Below, piece by piece: positions 8,526 through 18,412 of a stretch of 64,000 nt of DNA. The stretch comes from Sinorhizobium fredii USDA 257 (GTDB taxonomy: Bacteria; Pseudomonadota; Alphaproteobacteria; Rhizobiales; Rhizobiaceae): assembly GCF_000265205.3 (NCBI RefSeq), contig NC_018000.1:2728001-2792000 (forward strand), written 5' to 3'. Position 1 is the stretch's first letter; the number at the start of each line of letters is the position of its first letter. A program made the position numbers and the translations under genes. The notes under the pieces were generated by a model that was given only the letters and a program-made list of their open reading frames with translations, made no database searches and was not told where the DNA came from.

Positions 8526-9320
8526 TCAGGCGCTTTGTCCCATACTCACCGATTTCGTAAAAGCGGCTTGAAGTCCGCCGGCGACGGCGGCCTCAAAGCC
8601 GGCGGCGCGCATCGCCTCGATGGCTGCCGCGGTCGTGCCGCGATAACTGAGAAATGTTTCGACCGTTTCTGCGGGACATCCCTCGCGCAGTTCGAGCAGG
8701 CGTCCGGTTCCGATCAGGACGGCCACGACCGCACGACGGGCAATTTCCGGGGAGAGGCCGCGCTCCACCGCATCCTTCATCATCGCATTCGCCAGGAGGG
8801 CGGGGAATGCCGGCCCGGAGCCCGACAGGCCGGTCAAATAGTCGATATCGGCTTCGCCTGCCACTTCGTCCGCGCTGCCGCAAGCTTCGAAAATGCGGCG
8901 CACGGCGGAGCGATCGCCATCCTTCAAGGCCGACGGCGCGACCCAGGGCGTGTAGGATTTGCCGACCTCGGCGGCCGCATTTGGCAGAGCACGAACGACG
9001 CGCCCCGTCTTTAGCTGTGTCGCGAGCTGGTCGAGCCGGATGCCGGCCATGACGGATATGACGAGCTTGCCACCCGCGTCGACTTCCAGCGAAGGCCAGT
9101 CATCCGGGCGCACCGAAATGATGATCACATCCGATCGATCGGCGAGTTCCTGATTGTCTCGGGTCCAGAGGCTGCCCTGAAAGCGTGTCGGTTGTTTGCG
9201 TCGATAGGACAGCGTGAGGTTTTCAGAGGAGGTGAGCTCTGCATCGAGGATCGCCTGGGCAATGGCGCCGCCAAGCCAGCCGCTTCCGCCAATGATACCG
9301 ATCTTCAACGTGCTGCTCAT
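8526..9320 (-). CDS. ProC-like pyrroline-5-carboxylate reductase family protein
   Basis: About 264 residues, with an N-terminal NADP-binding fold starting KIGIIGGSGWLGGAIAQAI and the C-terminal dimerisation domain with LSGSGPAF and RGTTAAAIEAM, the ProC signature. The family reduces delta1-pyrroline-5-carboxylate to proline. It lies 18 bases downstream of the TetR gene and 72 bases before the importer operon in the same direction. Beside enzymes that demethylate proline betaines, it may process pyrroline or piperideine carboxylates rather than serve housekeeping proline synthesis. A GTG two codons upstream (9326) is an alternative start. Confidence 0.88.
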   Translation of the reverse strand: MSSTLKIGIIGGSGWLGGAIAQAILDAELTSSENLTLSYRRKQPTRFQGSLWTRDNQELADRSDVIIISVRPDDWPSLEVDAGGKLVISVMAGIRLDQLATQLKTGRVVRALPNAAAEVGKSYTPWVAPSALKDGDRSAVRRIFEACGSADEVAGEADIDYLTGLSGSGPAFPALLANAMMKDAVERGLSPEIARRAVVAVLIGTGRLLELREGCPAETVETFLSYRGTTAAAIEAMRAAGFEAAVAGGLQAAFTKSVSMGQSA

Positions 9321-9338
9321 CGCCACCCATCTTCGCCG

Positions 9339-9965
9339 CTATCCGGAGTAGCCGTGCCGCGCGAAGAAGCGATCAAGCTCTCTTTGCTCAGGCGCCTGCC
9401 CGGTGAAAATTTCCACGTATTCGGGGATGCGTTTCATGCGGACGGAGATGTCTTCCCTCGTCTGCATCGTAATGTATCCGATCTGCACCAGATAGATCGT
9501 ACGCGCCCGAACATCGGCATGGGCCACGTCGTAGCCAAACCGCAGGAACATGCGCGACAGAGCATCGAGCCGCTGGTGGTCGGCGTTCTGAACTTCTTTC
9601 AGAGTTTCGGGCGACTGGAGGGCCCAGCTCCGCACCGCGAACTCGAATTGAGAGTCGAAAAGTCCGCCATCCAGCCAGCAGTCAAAAACATTCAGCATCG
9701 CCTCGGCAACCGTCTCGGCATAAGCCTCGGCCTGCTTGACGAGATTGCCGGTGTTCTTCTCGCGCCAGCGCGAAACCAAGGCATCAAGCAGTTCCTCGCG
9801 GTCCTTGAAGAACCAGTAGAAGCTTGTTCGCGAGAGGTTCAGCTTTTTCGCCAGCGGCTGGATTTTTACCGCCTCGACGCCGGCCTCCAGCAGGGACTCG
9901 TAGGCCGCGCCCAGCCAGACATCCGCGGAACCGCGCCAACCGCTATCGTTCAAGGTCTGCTCCAT
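9339..9965 (-). CDS. TetR-family transcriptional regulator
   Basis: A protein of 208 residues with an N-terminal TetR helix-turn-helix (VKIQPLAKKLNLSRTSFYWF, then FKDREELLDAL) and a divergent all-helical ligand domain. It is transcribed away from the demethylase operon at 10109, and the 143-base gap contains two inverted copies of an 11-base motif with TGTACA cores. It heads a probable leftward unit with the ProC-like gene. Local repression of both divergent units, relieved by a betaine or breakdown product, is the natural inference. Confidence 0.88.
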   Translation of the reverse strand: MEQTLNDSGWRGSADVWLGAAYESLLEAGVEAVKIQPLAKKLNLSRTSFYWFFKDREELLDALVSRWREKNTGNLVKQAEAYAETVAEAMLNVFDCWLDGGLFDSQFEFAVRSWALQSPETLKEVQNADHQRLDALSRMFLRFGYDVAHADVRARTIYLVQIGYITMQTREDISVRMKRIPEYVEIFTGQAPEQRELDRFFARHGYSG

Positions 9966-10002
9966 GACGCTCTCCTAACAAATCGGGAAGAACGATGCAA
10001 GA

Positions 10003-10068
10003 AAAATGTACACAACTGTCAACTAACATGACTTGCATGATCTCTTTATTGACACATGTGTACATTTT
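10003..10068. promoter_or_regulatory. Candidate TetR operators in the divergent promoter region
   Basis: AAAATGTACAC at 10003-10013 is repeated in exact inverse orientation as GTGTACATTTT at 10058-10068. Each contains the palindrome TGTACA. The right copy overlaps a TTGACA hexamer (10049-10054), a possible -35 box for the rightward operon. The arrangement fits a TetR dimer site for each of two divergent promoters. The -10 element was not obvious. Confidence 0.65.
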
Positions 10069-10108
10069 CAACTACGTTCCTGAACACCTCTAAATCGGAG
10101 CCCGGCAG

Positions 10109-12145
10109 ATGTCGAACGATCCCCTCCTGCAGCCCTACAAGCTCAAGCATCTCACCCTGCGCAACCGCATCATCGTGACCGCGCACGAGCCCGCCTATCC
10201 TGAAGACGGGATGCCCAAGGAGCGGTATCGCGCCTACACTGTGGAACGTGCGAAGGGGGGCGTGGCGATGACCATGACCGCCGGTTCGGCGGCCGTCTCG
10301 AAGGACAGCCCGCCGGTGTTCAACAACCTGCTCGCCTACAAGGACGAGATCGTACCCTGGATCAAGGAGATGACCGACGCCGTGCACGAAGAAGGCGCGG
10401 CGATCATGATCCAGCTCACCCATCTCGGTCGGCGGACGCGGTGGGACAAGGGTGAGTGGCTGCCGGTTGTCGCTCCGTCGCATCACCGCGAAGCTTCGCA
10501 CCGCGCCTTTCCCAAGAAAATCGAAGACTGGGACATCGAGAGGATCATCAAGGATTTCGCCGATGCAGCCGAGCGCATGAAGGCGGGCGGCATGGATGGT
10601 GTTGAACTGGAGGCCTATGGTCACCTCCTCGACCAGTTCGCCTCGCCGCTGACGAACGAGCTCGACGGTCCATACGGCGGATCGCTCGACAACCGCATGC
10701 GCTTTTGTTTCGACGTCCTGAAGGCGATCCGATCGCGCGTCGGAGAAGATTTCATTTTGGGCGTGCGATACACGGCCGATGAATGTCTTCCCGGCGGGAC
10801 GGGCAAGGAGGAAGGCCTTGAAATCTCTAAGCGCCTCAAGGAAAGCGGGCTTATCGATTACTTGAACGTTATCCGTGGCCATATCGATACGGACGCCGGC
10901 CTAACGGACGTGATTCCGATCCAGGGCATGGCCAATTCCCCGCATCTCGATTTCGCAGGCGAAATTCGAGCCGCTACGAACTTCCCGACTTTCCATGCGG
11001 CGAAAATCCCGGATGTCGCCACCGCCCGCCACGCGATTGCGTCTGGCAAGGTCGACATGGTGGGGATGACCCGCGCCCACATGACCGACCCGCATATCGT
11101 CCGGAAGATCATCGAGAAACGGGAGGACGACATCCGGCCCTGTGTCGGGGCAAACTACTGTCTCGACCGGATCTATCAGGGGGGCGCCGCCTACTGCATC
11201 CACAATGCGGCGACCGGCCGTGAGCTGACAATGCCGCACACGATCGCCAAGGCCGACCGCCGCAAGAAGGTCGTGGTCGTCGGCGCCGGCCCTGCCGGGC
11301 TCGAGGCGGCCCGCGTGGCGGGGGAGCGCGGCCACGAGGTCGTCGTCTTCGAAGCAGCTAACGACCCGGGCGGCCAAATCCGTCTGACGGCGCAGAGCGA
11401 ACGCCGCCGGGAGATGATCAGCATCATCGACTGGCGCATGGGGCAGTGCGAGAAGCTGGGCGTCACCTTCAATTTCAACAGCTGGGCGGAAGCCGAGACC
11501 GTCGAGGCCGAAAACCCCGACGTCGTCATCATCGCGACGGGCGGGCTTCCGCATACGGAGGTCCTGTCGAAGGGCAATGAGCTGGTCGTCTCCGCCTGGG
11601 ACATCATCTCCGGGGACGTCAAGCCGGGCAACAACGTCCTGATCTTCGATGACGCCGGCGACCATGCCGGTCTCCAGGCCGCCGAATTTCTCGCCAATGC
11701 CGGCGCCAAGGTCGAGATCATGACGCCTGACCGCTCCTTCGCACCGGAAGTCATGGCGATGAACCTTGTTCCCTATATGCGCTCCCTGCAGAAGCTCGAC
11801 GTGACCTTCACCGTCACCTTCAGGCTTGATGCGGTTGAAAAGAGCGGTAATCAGCTGATCGCCCATGTCGGCAGCGACTATGGCGGCGTAGCAAAGCAGC
11901 GGACGGTAGACCAGGTGGTGATCAACCACGGCACCATTCCGCTCGATGAGCTATATTTCGAGCTGAAGCCCGCCTCGAGCAATCTCGGAGAGATATCGCA
12001 CGACCAACTGGTGGCCGGCGAGCCGCAAACTGTGGTGCGCAACCGGGAAGGCAAATTCCAGCTCTTCCGCATCGGCGATGCAGTTGCAGCGCGCAATACG
12101 CACGCGGCGATCTACGACGCGCTTCGCCTCATCAAGGACATCTGA
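10109..12145 (+). CDS. TMADH/DgcA/StcD-like flavin oxidoreductase (N-methyl amine demethylase), paralog 2
   Basis: A protein of 678 residues with an OYE-type TIM barrel (1-340), an Fe-S segment and a Rossmann domain (VVVVGAGPAGLEAARVAGER). The cluster region reads CVGANYC with a further Cys 11 residues on, so the second Cys of the TMADH CxxCxxC motif is Ala. Paralog 1 at 3308 keeps four Cys. Relatives demethylate dimethylglycine, N-methylproline or trimethylamine, releasing formaldehyde and passing electrons to ETF. EtfBA and a formaldehyde dehydrogenase lie downstream in the same operon, which supports that role. A DgcB partner is not encoded here. Confidence 0.9.
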   Translation: MSNDPLLQPYKLKHLTLRNRIIVTAHEPAYPEDGMPKERYRAYTVERAKGGVAMTMTAGSAAVSKDSPPVFNNLLAYKDEIVPWIKEMTDAVHEEGAAIMIQLTHLGRRTRWDKGEWLPVVAPSHHREASHRAFPKKIEDWDIERIIKDFADAAERMKAGGMDGVELEAYGHLLDQFASPLTNELDGPYGGSLDNRMRFCFDVLKAIRSRVGEDFILGVRYTADECLPGGTGKEEGLEISKRLKESGLIDYLNVIRGHIDTDAGLTDVIPIQGMANSPHLDFAGEIRAATNFPTFHAAKIPDVATARHAIASGKVDMVGMTRAHMTDPHIVRKIIEKREDDIRPCVGANYCLDRIYQGGAAYCIHNAATGRELTMPHTIAKADRRKKVVVVGAGPAGLEAARVAGERGHEVVVFEAANDPGGQIRLTAQSERRREMISIIDWRMGQCEKLGVTFNFNSWAEAETVEAENPDVVIIATGGLPHTEVLSKGNELVVSAWDIISGDVKPGNNVLIFDDAGDHAGLQAAEFLANAGAKVEIMTPDRSFAPEVMAMNLVPYMRSLQKLDVTFTVTFRLDAVEKSGNQLIAHVGSDYGGVAKQRTVDQVVINHGTIPLDELYFELKPASSNLGEISHDQLVAGEPQTVVRNREGKFQLFRIGDAVAARNTHAAIYDALRLIKDI

Positions 12146-12151
12146 GGGCAA

Positions 12152-12173
12152 GGCGGGTCCGGCTGGGCCCGCC
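12152..12173 (+). other. Intercistronic hairpin after the demethylase gene
   Basis: GGCGGGTCC (12152-12160) pairs with GGGCCCGCC (12165-12173) around a GGCT loop, with one G-U pair. It starts 7 bases after the stop codon and 23 bases before the cupin ATG. No T-run follows, so read-through is expected; it may act as an mRNA processing or stabilising element. Confidence 0.55.
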
Positions 12174-12195
12174 GCATCACGACAAGGGACGCGCC

Positions 12196-12795
12196 ATGAC
12201 ACGACGAAGTGAAGTCCTTCAATCGTTCGTCGATGCCGCTTTCGCGGCGTTCGACCAGTTCGCTGAGGCTCCGCAATCGCGCCGCTCGATCCTGCAGATT
12301 TTCTCTGCACTCGAGGTGCCGGGCGTGGAAAGGCCAGGTCCTGGGAGTCGGCTGCCGGCGTGTTCCCAGCTCGAAACCGCACTCGCCATCGAGACGGAAC
12401 ACGAGTCGCTGCATAGTCTGGTCGACCGGTTCAAGTGGATCGAACCGCTGCTTGAATGGCGGCGCCGTACGAACGACACTTCGGCCAGCGAGAATTTCGT
12501 CGACGGCCATGCCAATGCGATGATCATCGGACCGGGAGGCCTTGAGGATCGGCGGGATCTATGGTTCGGCGTCACAGTGATGGCACCGAATGTCCGCTAT
12601 CCGGACCATGATCACGCACCCGAGGAAGTCTACCTCGTCCTCTCGGACGGAGAATTCCGGCAGGGGGAGGCCGCCTGGTTTTCCCCCGGCGTCGGCGGTT
12701 CCTTCTATAATCCGCCGGGAATCAAACACACCATGCGGTCGCTCGACGCACCGCTGTTTGCCTTCTGGGCATTGCTGGCGGCAGCTCCGGCATAG
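12196..12795 (+). CDS. Cupin protein with DMSP-lyase active-site set (DddQ/DddK type)
   Basis: A protein of 199 residues with a C-terminal single cupin barrel. Visible ligands are H138 and H140 in YPDHDHAPEEVY, E144 and H178 in PPGIKH, with Y146 two residues after E144. This matches the metal ligands and catalytic Tyr of cupin DMSP lyases such as DddK (His-x-His-x3-Glu-x-Tyr, then the last His 40 residues from the first). The N-terminal helical part (1-115) also fits DddQ-type proteins. These enzymes split dimethylsulfoniopropionate to DMS and acrylate. It lies between the demethylase and etfB in one operon, so a related betaine or sulfonium substrate is plausible. Activity is inference. Confidence 0.78.
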   Translation: MTRRSEVLQSFVDAAFAAFDQFAEAPQSRRSILQIFSALEVPGVERPGPGSRLPACSQLETALAIETEHESLHSLVDRFKWIEPLLEWRRRTNDTSASENFVDGHANAMIIGPGGLEDRRDLWFGVTVMAPNVRYPDHDHAPEEVYLVLSDGEFRQGEAAWFSPGVGGSFYNPPGIKHTMRSLDAPLFAFWALLAAAPA

Positions 12796-12834
12796 CAGCA
12801 GAAGACGGAATGACATTCATCAGAGGGAACCACG

Positions 12835-13584
12835 ATGAAAATCCTAGTAACGGTGAAACGGGTCGTCGACTTCAACGTCAAGATCCGGGTGAAGGCGGAC
12901 GGATCGGGCGTCGAGCTTGCCAACGTCAAGATGTCGATGAACCCGTTCGACGAGATCTCGGTCGAAGAGGCGCTAAGGCTCAAGGAAGCCGGCAAGGCCT
13001 CGGAAGTGGTCGTCGTGTCGATCGGTCCGGCCAAGGCCGAGGAGACGCTGAGGACGGCGCTTGCCATGGGCGCCGACCGGGCGATCCTCGTCGAGACCGA
13101 CGACCAGGTCGAGCCGCTCACCGTCGCCAAGATCGTCAAGGCTGTGGCAGAAGCCGAACAGCCGGGGCTGATCATCGTCGGCAAGCAGGCGATCGACGAC
13201 GATTCCAACCAGACCGGCCAGATGCTGTCGGCACTGCTCGGCTGGGCCCAGGGTACCTTCGCCTCGAAGGTCGAGATCGGCGACGGCAAGGTCAATATCA
13301 CCCGCGAGGTCGACGGCGGCCTGCAGACGGTCGAACTGAAACTGCCGGCGGTGGTGACCACCGACCTCAGGCTGAACGAGCCGCGCTATGCCTCGCTGCC
13401 GAACATCATGAAGGCGAAGAAGAAGCCGCTCGACAGACACACCCCGGCCGATTTCGGCGTCGACACGGCGCCACGGCTGAAGGTGCTGAAGACCGAGGAG
13501 CCGTCCGGCCGCAAGGCCGGCATCAAGGTCAAGTCGGTCGCCGAGCTCGTCGACAAGCTCAAGACCGAAGCCGGCGTATTGTAA
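12835..13584 (+). CDS. etfB: Electron transfer flavoprotein, beta subunit
   Basis: A protein of 249 residues starting [20 protein letters not shown], typical of EtfB, with the nucleotide-binding stretch [12 protein letters not shown] and [20 protein letters not shown]. It pairs with EtfA to carry electrons from flavin dehydrogenases to ETF:quinone oxidoreductase. Its place after the TMADH-like gene points to electron acceptance from N-demethylation. RBS GAGGGAA lies just upstream. This copy is likely additional to a housekeeping ETF elsewhere. Confidence 0.96.
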   Translation: MKILVTVKRVVDFNVKIRVKADGSGVELANVKMSMNPFDEISVEEALRLKEAGKASEVVVVSIGPAKAEETLRTALAMGADRAILVETDDQVEPLTVAKIVKAVAEAEQPGLIIVGKQAIDDDSNQTGQMLSALLGWAQGTFASKVEIGDGKVNITREVDGGLQTVELKLPAVVTTDLRLNEPRYASLPNIMKAKKKPLDRHTPADFGVDTAPRLKVLKTEEPSGRKAGIKVKSVAELVDKLKTEAGVL

Positions 13585-13609
13585 GAGACGGGAAAGGGAG
13601 ACTTATATC

Positions 13610-14551
13610 ATGGCCATTCTGCTTCTGGCTGACCACGACACCAGCCACCTTTCCGACCAGACGGCGAAGGCGCTGACGGCGGCAACGAAGATCGCCGGTG
13701 GGACTGGAACCGACGTTCACGTCCTCGTTGCCGGCTCTGGTGCGAAAGCCGTCGCCGAGCAGGCGGCGAAGCTTGCCGGCGTATCCAGGGTGCTGGTCGC
13801 CGACGACGCGTCGCTTGCCAACAACCTCGCCGAGCCGCTCGCCGCCTTGATCGTTTCGCTGGCCGGCGCCTACGACACGCTGATTGCCGCTGCCACCTCG
13901 GTCGGCAAGAACGTCATGCCGCGGGTCGCGGCGCTCCTCGACGTCGCCCAGGTCTCGGAAATCGTCGAGGTCGTTTCCGCCGATACCTTCAAGCGGCCGA
14001 TCTATGCCGGCAACGCCATCCAGACGGTGCAGACGACGGAAGCGAAAAAGGTCATCACCGTCCGCACCGCCTCCTTCGCCGCAGCCCCTGAAGGCGGTTC
14101 GGCGGCGATCGAGACGGTATCGGCCGCCGCCGATCCGGGGCTGTCGAGCCACGTTTCCGACGCGCTGTCGTCCTCCGACCGCCCCGAACTGACCTCGGCC
14201 AGGATCATCATCTCCGGTGGCCGGGCGCTCGGCTCGTCAGCGAAGTTCAGGGAAGTCATCCTGCCGGTCGCCGACAAGCTCGGTGCCGCCGTCGGTGCCA
14301 GCCGCGCCGCCGTCGATGCCGGCTATGCGCCGAACGACTGGCAGGTCGGCCAGACCGGCAAGGTGGTCGCCCCCGACCTCTACATCGCCTGCGGCATCTC
14401 CGGGGCGATTCAACACCTCGCCGGCATGAAGGACTCCAAGGTGATCGTCGCCATCAACAAGGACGAGGAGGCGCCGATCTTCCAGGTCGCCGACTACGGC
14501 CTCGTCGCCGATCTCTTCGACGTCCTGCCGGAGCTCGAAAAGGCGCGTTAA
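13610..14551 (+). CDS. etfA: Electron transfer flavoprotein, alpha subunit
   Basis: A protein of 313 residues beginning [20 protein letters not shown]. The C-terminal FAD-binding domain shows [15 protein letters not shown], then [20 protein letters not shown] and [19 protein letters not shown], the EtfA signature. It forms the FAD-bearing ETF heterodimer with EtfB encoded 25 bases upstream. Normal length and no missing motif. Confidence 0.96.
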   Translation: MAILLLADHDTSHLSDQTAKALTAATKIAGGTGTDVHVLVAGSGAKAVAEQAAKLAGVSRVLVADDASLANNLAEPLAALIVSLAGAYDTLIAAATSVGKNVMPRVAALLDVAQVSEIVEVVSADTFKRPIYAGNAIQTVQTTEAKKVITVRTASFAAAPEGGSAAIETVSAAADPGLSSHVSDALSSSDRPELTSARIIISGGRALGSSAKFREVILPVADKLGAAVGASRAAVDAGYAPNDWQVGQTGKVVAPDLYIACGISGAIQHLAGMKDSKVIVAINKDEEAPIFQVADYGLVADLFDVLPELEKAR

Positions 14552-14658
14552 GGCGTGGCTAAGTCAATTCGGAGCATCAAATAGGGGCCGCCACAATGAG
14601 GCGGCCGGGGCTCGGTCTCCGAACCTCGAATTCAATCACTATTCAAAAGGATCGAAAA

Positions 14659-15786
<1,128 letters not shown>

Positions 15787-15825
15787 CGCGAAGGGGGAGA
15801 ACGGCATTCTCGCCGCCAAGGGGCG

Positions 15826-15855
15826 GAGGCAGCCTCGCCGAAGCGGGGCTGCCTC
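15826..15855. terminator. Hairpin between convergent adhC and reductase genes
   Basis: A 13-bp stem (15826-15838 with 15843-15855, one G-U pair) with loop CGAA lies between two convergent genes, 10 bases beyond the reductase stop. No long T-run follows on either side, so termination efficiency is uncertain, but position and strength suggest a shared bidirectional terminator. Confidence 0.6.
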
Positions 15856-15865
15856 TACGCTACGG

Positions 15866-16945
15866 CTACCTGTCGATGACTAGGTCGCTGAGAGGTTTGG
15901 AGCAGCAGGGCAGGAAAAAGCCGGCGTCGATTTCCCTCTGCCGGATGCCACCGGAATGCTTCATGTCGACCGTTCCGCTGACAAGCTTCGACTTGCAGGT
16001 CCCGCACAGGCCATTGGCGCAGGACGAGGGTATCCTGACGCCGGATTTCTTGGCGCAGGACAGCACGGTCTGCTCGCCAGAGACATCGATTGTGCGGGAC
16101 TGCTTCGAAAATTCGACCTTGAACGTCGCGCTCTCAACCGGATCCGAGACCGGCAGCACATCCTCTTCCAAGGCGGCGGCATCGAAGCTTTCCTCGATAT
16201 AGTTCGACGAAGGGACCCCCAATTCCGCCGTATTCCTGCGCGCCGCCGCCATGAAGGGCGCCGGGCCGCAGCACATGACGATGCGCTCGGCGAGATCGGG
16301 AACGGCGAGACCGAGAAATTCCCGAGATATCCGCCCGGACAGACCCGGCCAATTGCGTTCGCCCGCCACCTCTTCGGGCAGGAAATGAAGGCGTAGAGCT
16401 TTCAGCTTGTTGGCAAGATAAGCGAGCTCTTCCCGGAAGATAAGGTCTTTCGGCGTTCTGCCCGCATGCATGAACACGGCGTCCGCCGGCTCCGAGGTGT
16501 CGGCCAGTTCTCTTACCATGGACATCACCGGCGTAATGCCTGAGCCGCCCGAAAGGAAGAGGAACTTCCGGCCGGACGGCCGGACGAACCGGCCAAGCGG
16601 TCCGTTGGCTCGAACGTGGACCCCGGGGGAGAGATTGTCGTGGAGCCAGTTCGATACCTTGCCCCCAGGCACCCGTTTGACCGTGATGGAGATGGCATTC
16701 TTTCGACATGGCGACGACGAGACGCTGTAGCAGCGGCTCTCGGCATCGCCGCCAAGCTCCAGGTCGAAGAGGAAGTATTGGCCGGCAAGGAAACCAAATT
16801 GCCTGCCGTCCGGAGAAGCGAACGTGAAGGTTTTCACGTCGTGCGTCTCCTGATGGACGTCGACGCAGATCAGCGTGTCGTCTGCGTCGGGGTTCCAGTC
16901 CGCCGGGCTTGGGCCCGCGGTCGATGCTTGGGGCTTAAAGTCCAT
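15866..16945 (-). CDS. Reductase of a Rieske oxygenase (FAD/NADH plus 2Fe-2S), GbcB/Stc4-like
   Basis: A protein of 359 residues with a ferredoxin-NADP reductase domain (RCYSVSSSP for FAD, GGSGITPVMSM for NADH) and a C-terminal plant-type ferredoxin (CANGLCGTC with a fourth Cys near the C-terminus in LPCCSKP). It feeds electrons to the Rieske oxygenase encoded immediately upstream, with which it overlaps by 11 bases. The start MDFKPQAS at 16945 is preferred over a longer frame rich in non-family residues. The pair corresponds in layout to GbcA/GbcB of glycine betaine catabolism and to stachydrine demethylase components. Confidence 0.92.
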   Translation of the reverse strand: MDFKPQASTAGPSPADWNPDADDTLICVDVHQETHDVKTFTFASPDGRQFGFLAGQYFLFDLELGGDAESRCYSVSSSPCRKNAISITVKRVPGGKVSNWLHDNLSPGVHVRANGPLGRFVRPSGRKFLFLSGGSGITPVMSMVRELADTSEPADAVFMHAGRTPKDLIFREELAYLANKLKALRLHFLPEEVAGERNWPGLSGRISREFLGLAVPDLAERIVMCCGPAPFMAAARRNTAELGVPSSNYIEESFDAAALEEDVLPVSDPVESATFKVEFSKQSRTIDVSGEQTVLSCAKKSGVRIPSSCANGLCGTCKSKLVSGTVDMKHSGGIRQREIDAGFFLPCCSKPLSDLVIDR

Positions 16946-18188
16946 GAGCGCGCATCCGGTTGATGTACCACGTGGCGAATTGATCGAGGTGACCTTCGGT
17001 GAAGCGGGAGTAGGCGCTCGGCTCATAGGCGGGATCCTCAATCCCGGCGTGGGAGCGCGCGACGAGCTCAGCATCCTGGTCGGTCGTGGCCAGCCAAACA
17101 CTCGTCAGTTTATCCAGATCGTAATCGACGCCTTCGACCGCGTCCTTGTGGACCAGCCACTTGGTTCTGACGAGCGTCCTGTCGGCCGAAAGGGGAATGA
17201 CGATCGCGGTAACCGCATGATCGCCCATGAAATGGTTCCAGCTGTTGTGTCCCCAGAGATGCATATCCCCGAGATCCTTTCGCTTCATCGAACCGAGTAG
17301 CTTGGCGGATGCGGCAGTGGCGTCCGGCGTCTGCGACTCGCCTGCGCCCGCGATGATCAGCCGCTGCGACCGAAAATTCGTCGCCCCGTCGATGACCGGC
17401 TCCACGGCCGACGATGGATGGCCCTCGGCCTCCCAGGTCTTCGTCCGCTCCGCATAGAGGGCATGATGTTGTTCGGCCTCTTTCCGGTCCTCCGGGCTCA
17501 GGCTTGTGGGATCAAACCCGAAGTCCAGGTCGACGAACGATACGCAGAGTTCCGGGTGATTGGCCGAGCAATGGTAGCATTCGCGATTGTTCTCGATCGT
17601 CAGCTTCCAATTGCCCTTCTCGATCACATCGGACTGGAATGCGACCTTGGCGTTGCGGATGTCGTAGGGAGCGAGCCGCTCGGCCATCACCTGCTCGAGG
17701 CGGGCGATGTCCTCGGGGGGATTGTCGGAAAGACATACATAGATCAAGCCGCCGATGGACTTGAAGTTGACGGGCTTCAGGTTCTTGCAGCTTTTGTCGA
17801 AGTCGATGCCCATATGCGGCGCATAACTCAGCTCCCCGGACAGCTCGTAGGTCCACTGATGGTAGGGACAGACGAGCTTCGACACGACGGTCGTGCCAGG
17901 ATCCAGCAGCCGTGAGCCGCGATGGCGGCAGACGTTGTGCACGACGCGGATCTGCTCATCGTCATCGCGAAGTAGGATGAGGCTGGAATTTCCGATTTCG
18001 ATGACGCTGGCGTCGCCTGGTTCCGGAACGTCGCATTCGAGGCCGATGCAGATCCAGTGTCTGCGAAAAAAGACCTCTACGTCGGCTTCGAAAACGTCGG
18101 TCCGCGTGTAAAGCCCCTGGGGCAGCGAATGACCGTCTGCGCGTGCGTCGAGCAGTGGCGATATGGAGGAGGAGAAGGTCTGAAGCAT
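16935..18188 (-). CDS. Rieske oxygenase for a quaternary ammonium compound (GbcA/Stc2/CntA type)
   Basis: A protein of 417 residues. The Rieske centre is C87/H89 (VCRHRG) and C107/H110 (CPYHQW). The mononuclear iron site shows H206 and H211 in NRECYHCSANH. E203 stands where most Rieske oxygenases have the bridging Asp, a feature of the carnitine/betaine oxygenases. These enzymes demethylate glycine betaine or stachydrine, or oxidise carnitine. Located beside demethylase, ETF and formaldehyde dehydrogenase genes and a betaine importer, it probably performs the first N-demethylation. Proline-type neighbours favour stachydrine, but glycine betaine cannot be excluded. Confidence 0.92.
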   Translation of the reverse strand: MLQTFSSSISPLLDARADGHSLPQGLYTRTDVFEADVEVFFRRHWICIGLECDVPEPGDASVIEIGNSSLILLRDDDEQIRVVHNVCRHRGSRLLDPGTTVVSKLVCPYHQWTYELSGELSYAPHMGIDFDKSCKNLKPVNFKSIGGLIYVCLSDNPPEDIARLEQVMAERLAPYDIRNAKVAFQSDVIEKGNWKLTIENNRECYHCSANHPELCVSFVDLDFGFDPTSLSPEDRKEAEQHHALYAERTKTWEAEGHPSSAVEPVIDGATNFRSQRLIIAGAGESQTPDATAASAKLLGSMKRKDLGDMHLWGHNSWNHFMGDHAVTAIVIPLSADRTLVRTKWLVHKDAVEGVDYDLDKLTSVWLATTDQDAELVARSHAGIEDPAYEPSAYSRFTEGHLDQFATWYINRMRAHGL

Positions 18189-18412
18189 AAGCCACCCTTA
18201 TCGTTGGACGATGCGATCATCGAACCTAAACGCCTTCTTCTCAACGGCAGAAATGTGCACGCTTGACATAAGGAAATGTAATGCGACTGATAGGGGGCGT
18301 GGCCTTTGCAGGATCACGTGGGTGGCAAGAATGAGCGGTCGCAGGAGCCGAACATCCCCCGGAGGTATGAAATGGATTTGACAACCAGTCGATCGCGCGG
18401 GGACCTGCTGTC

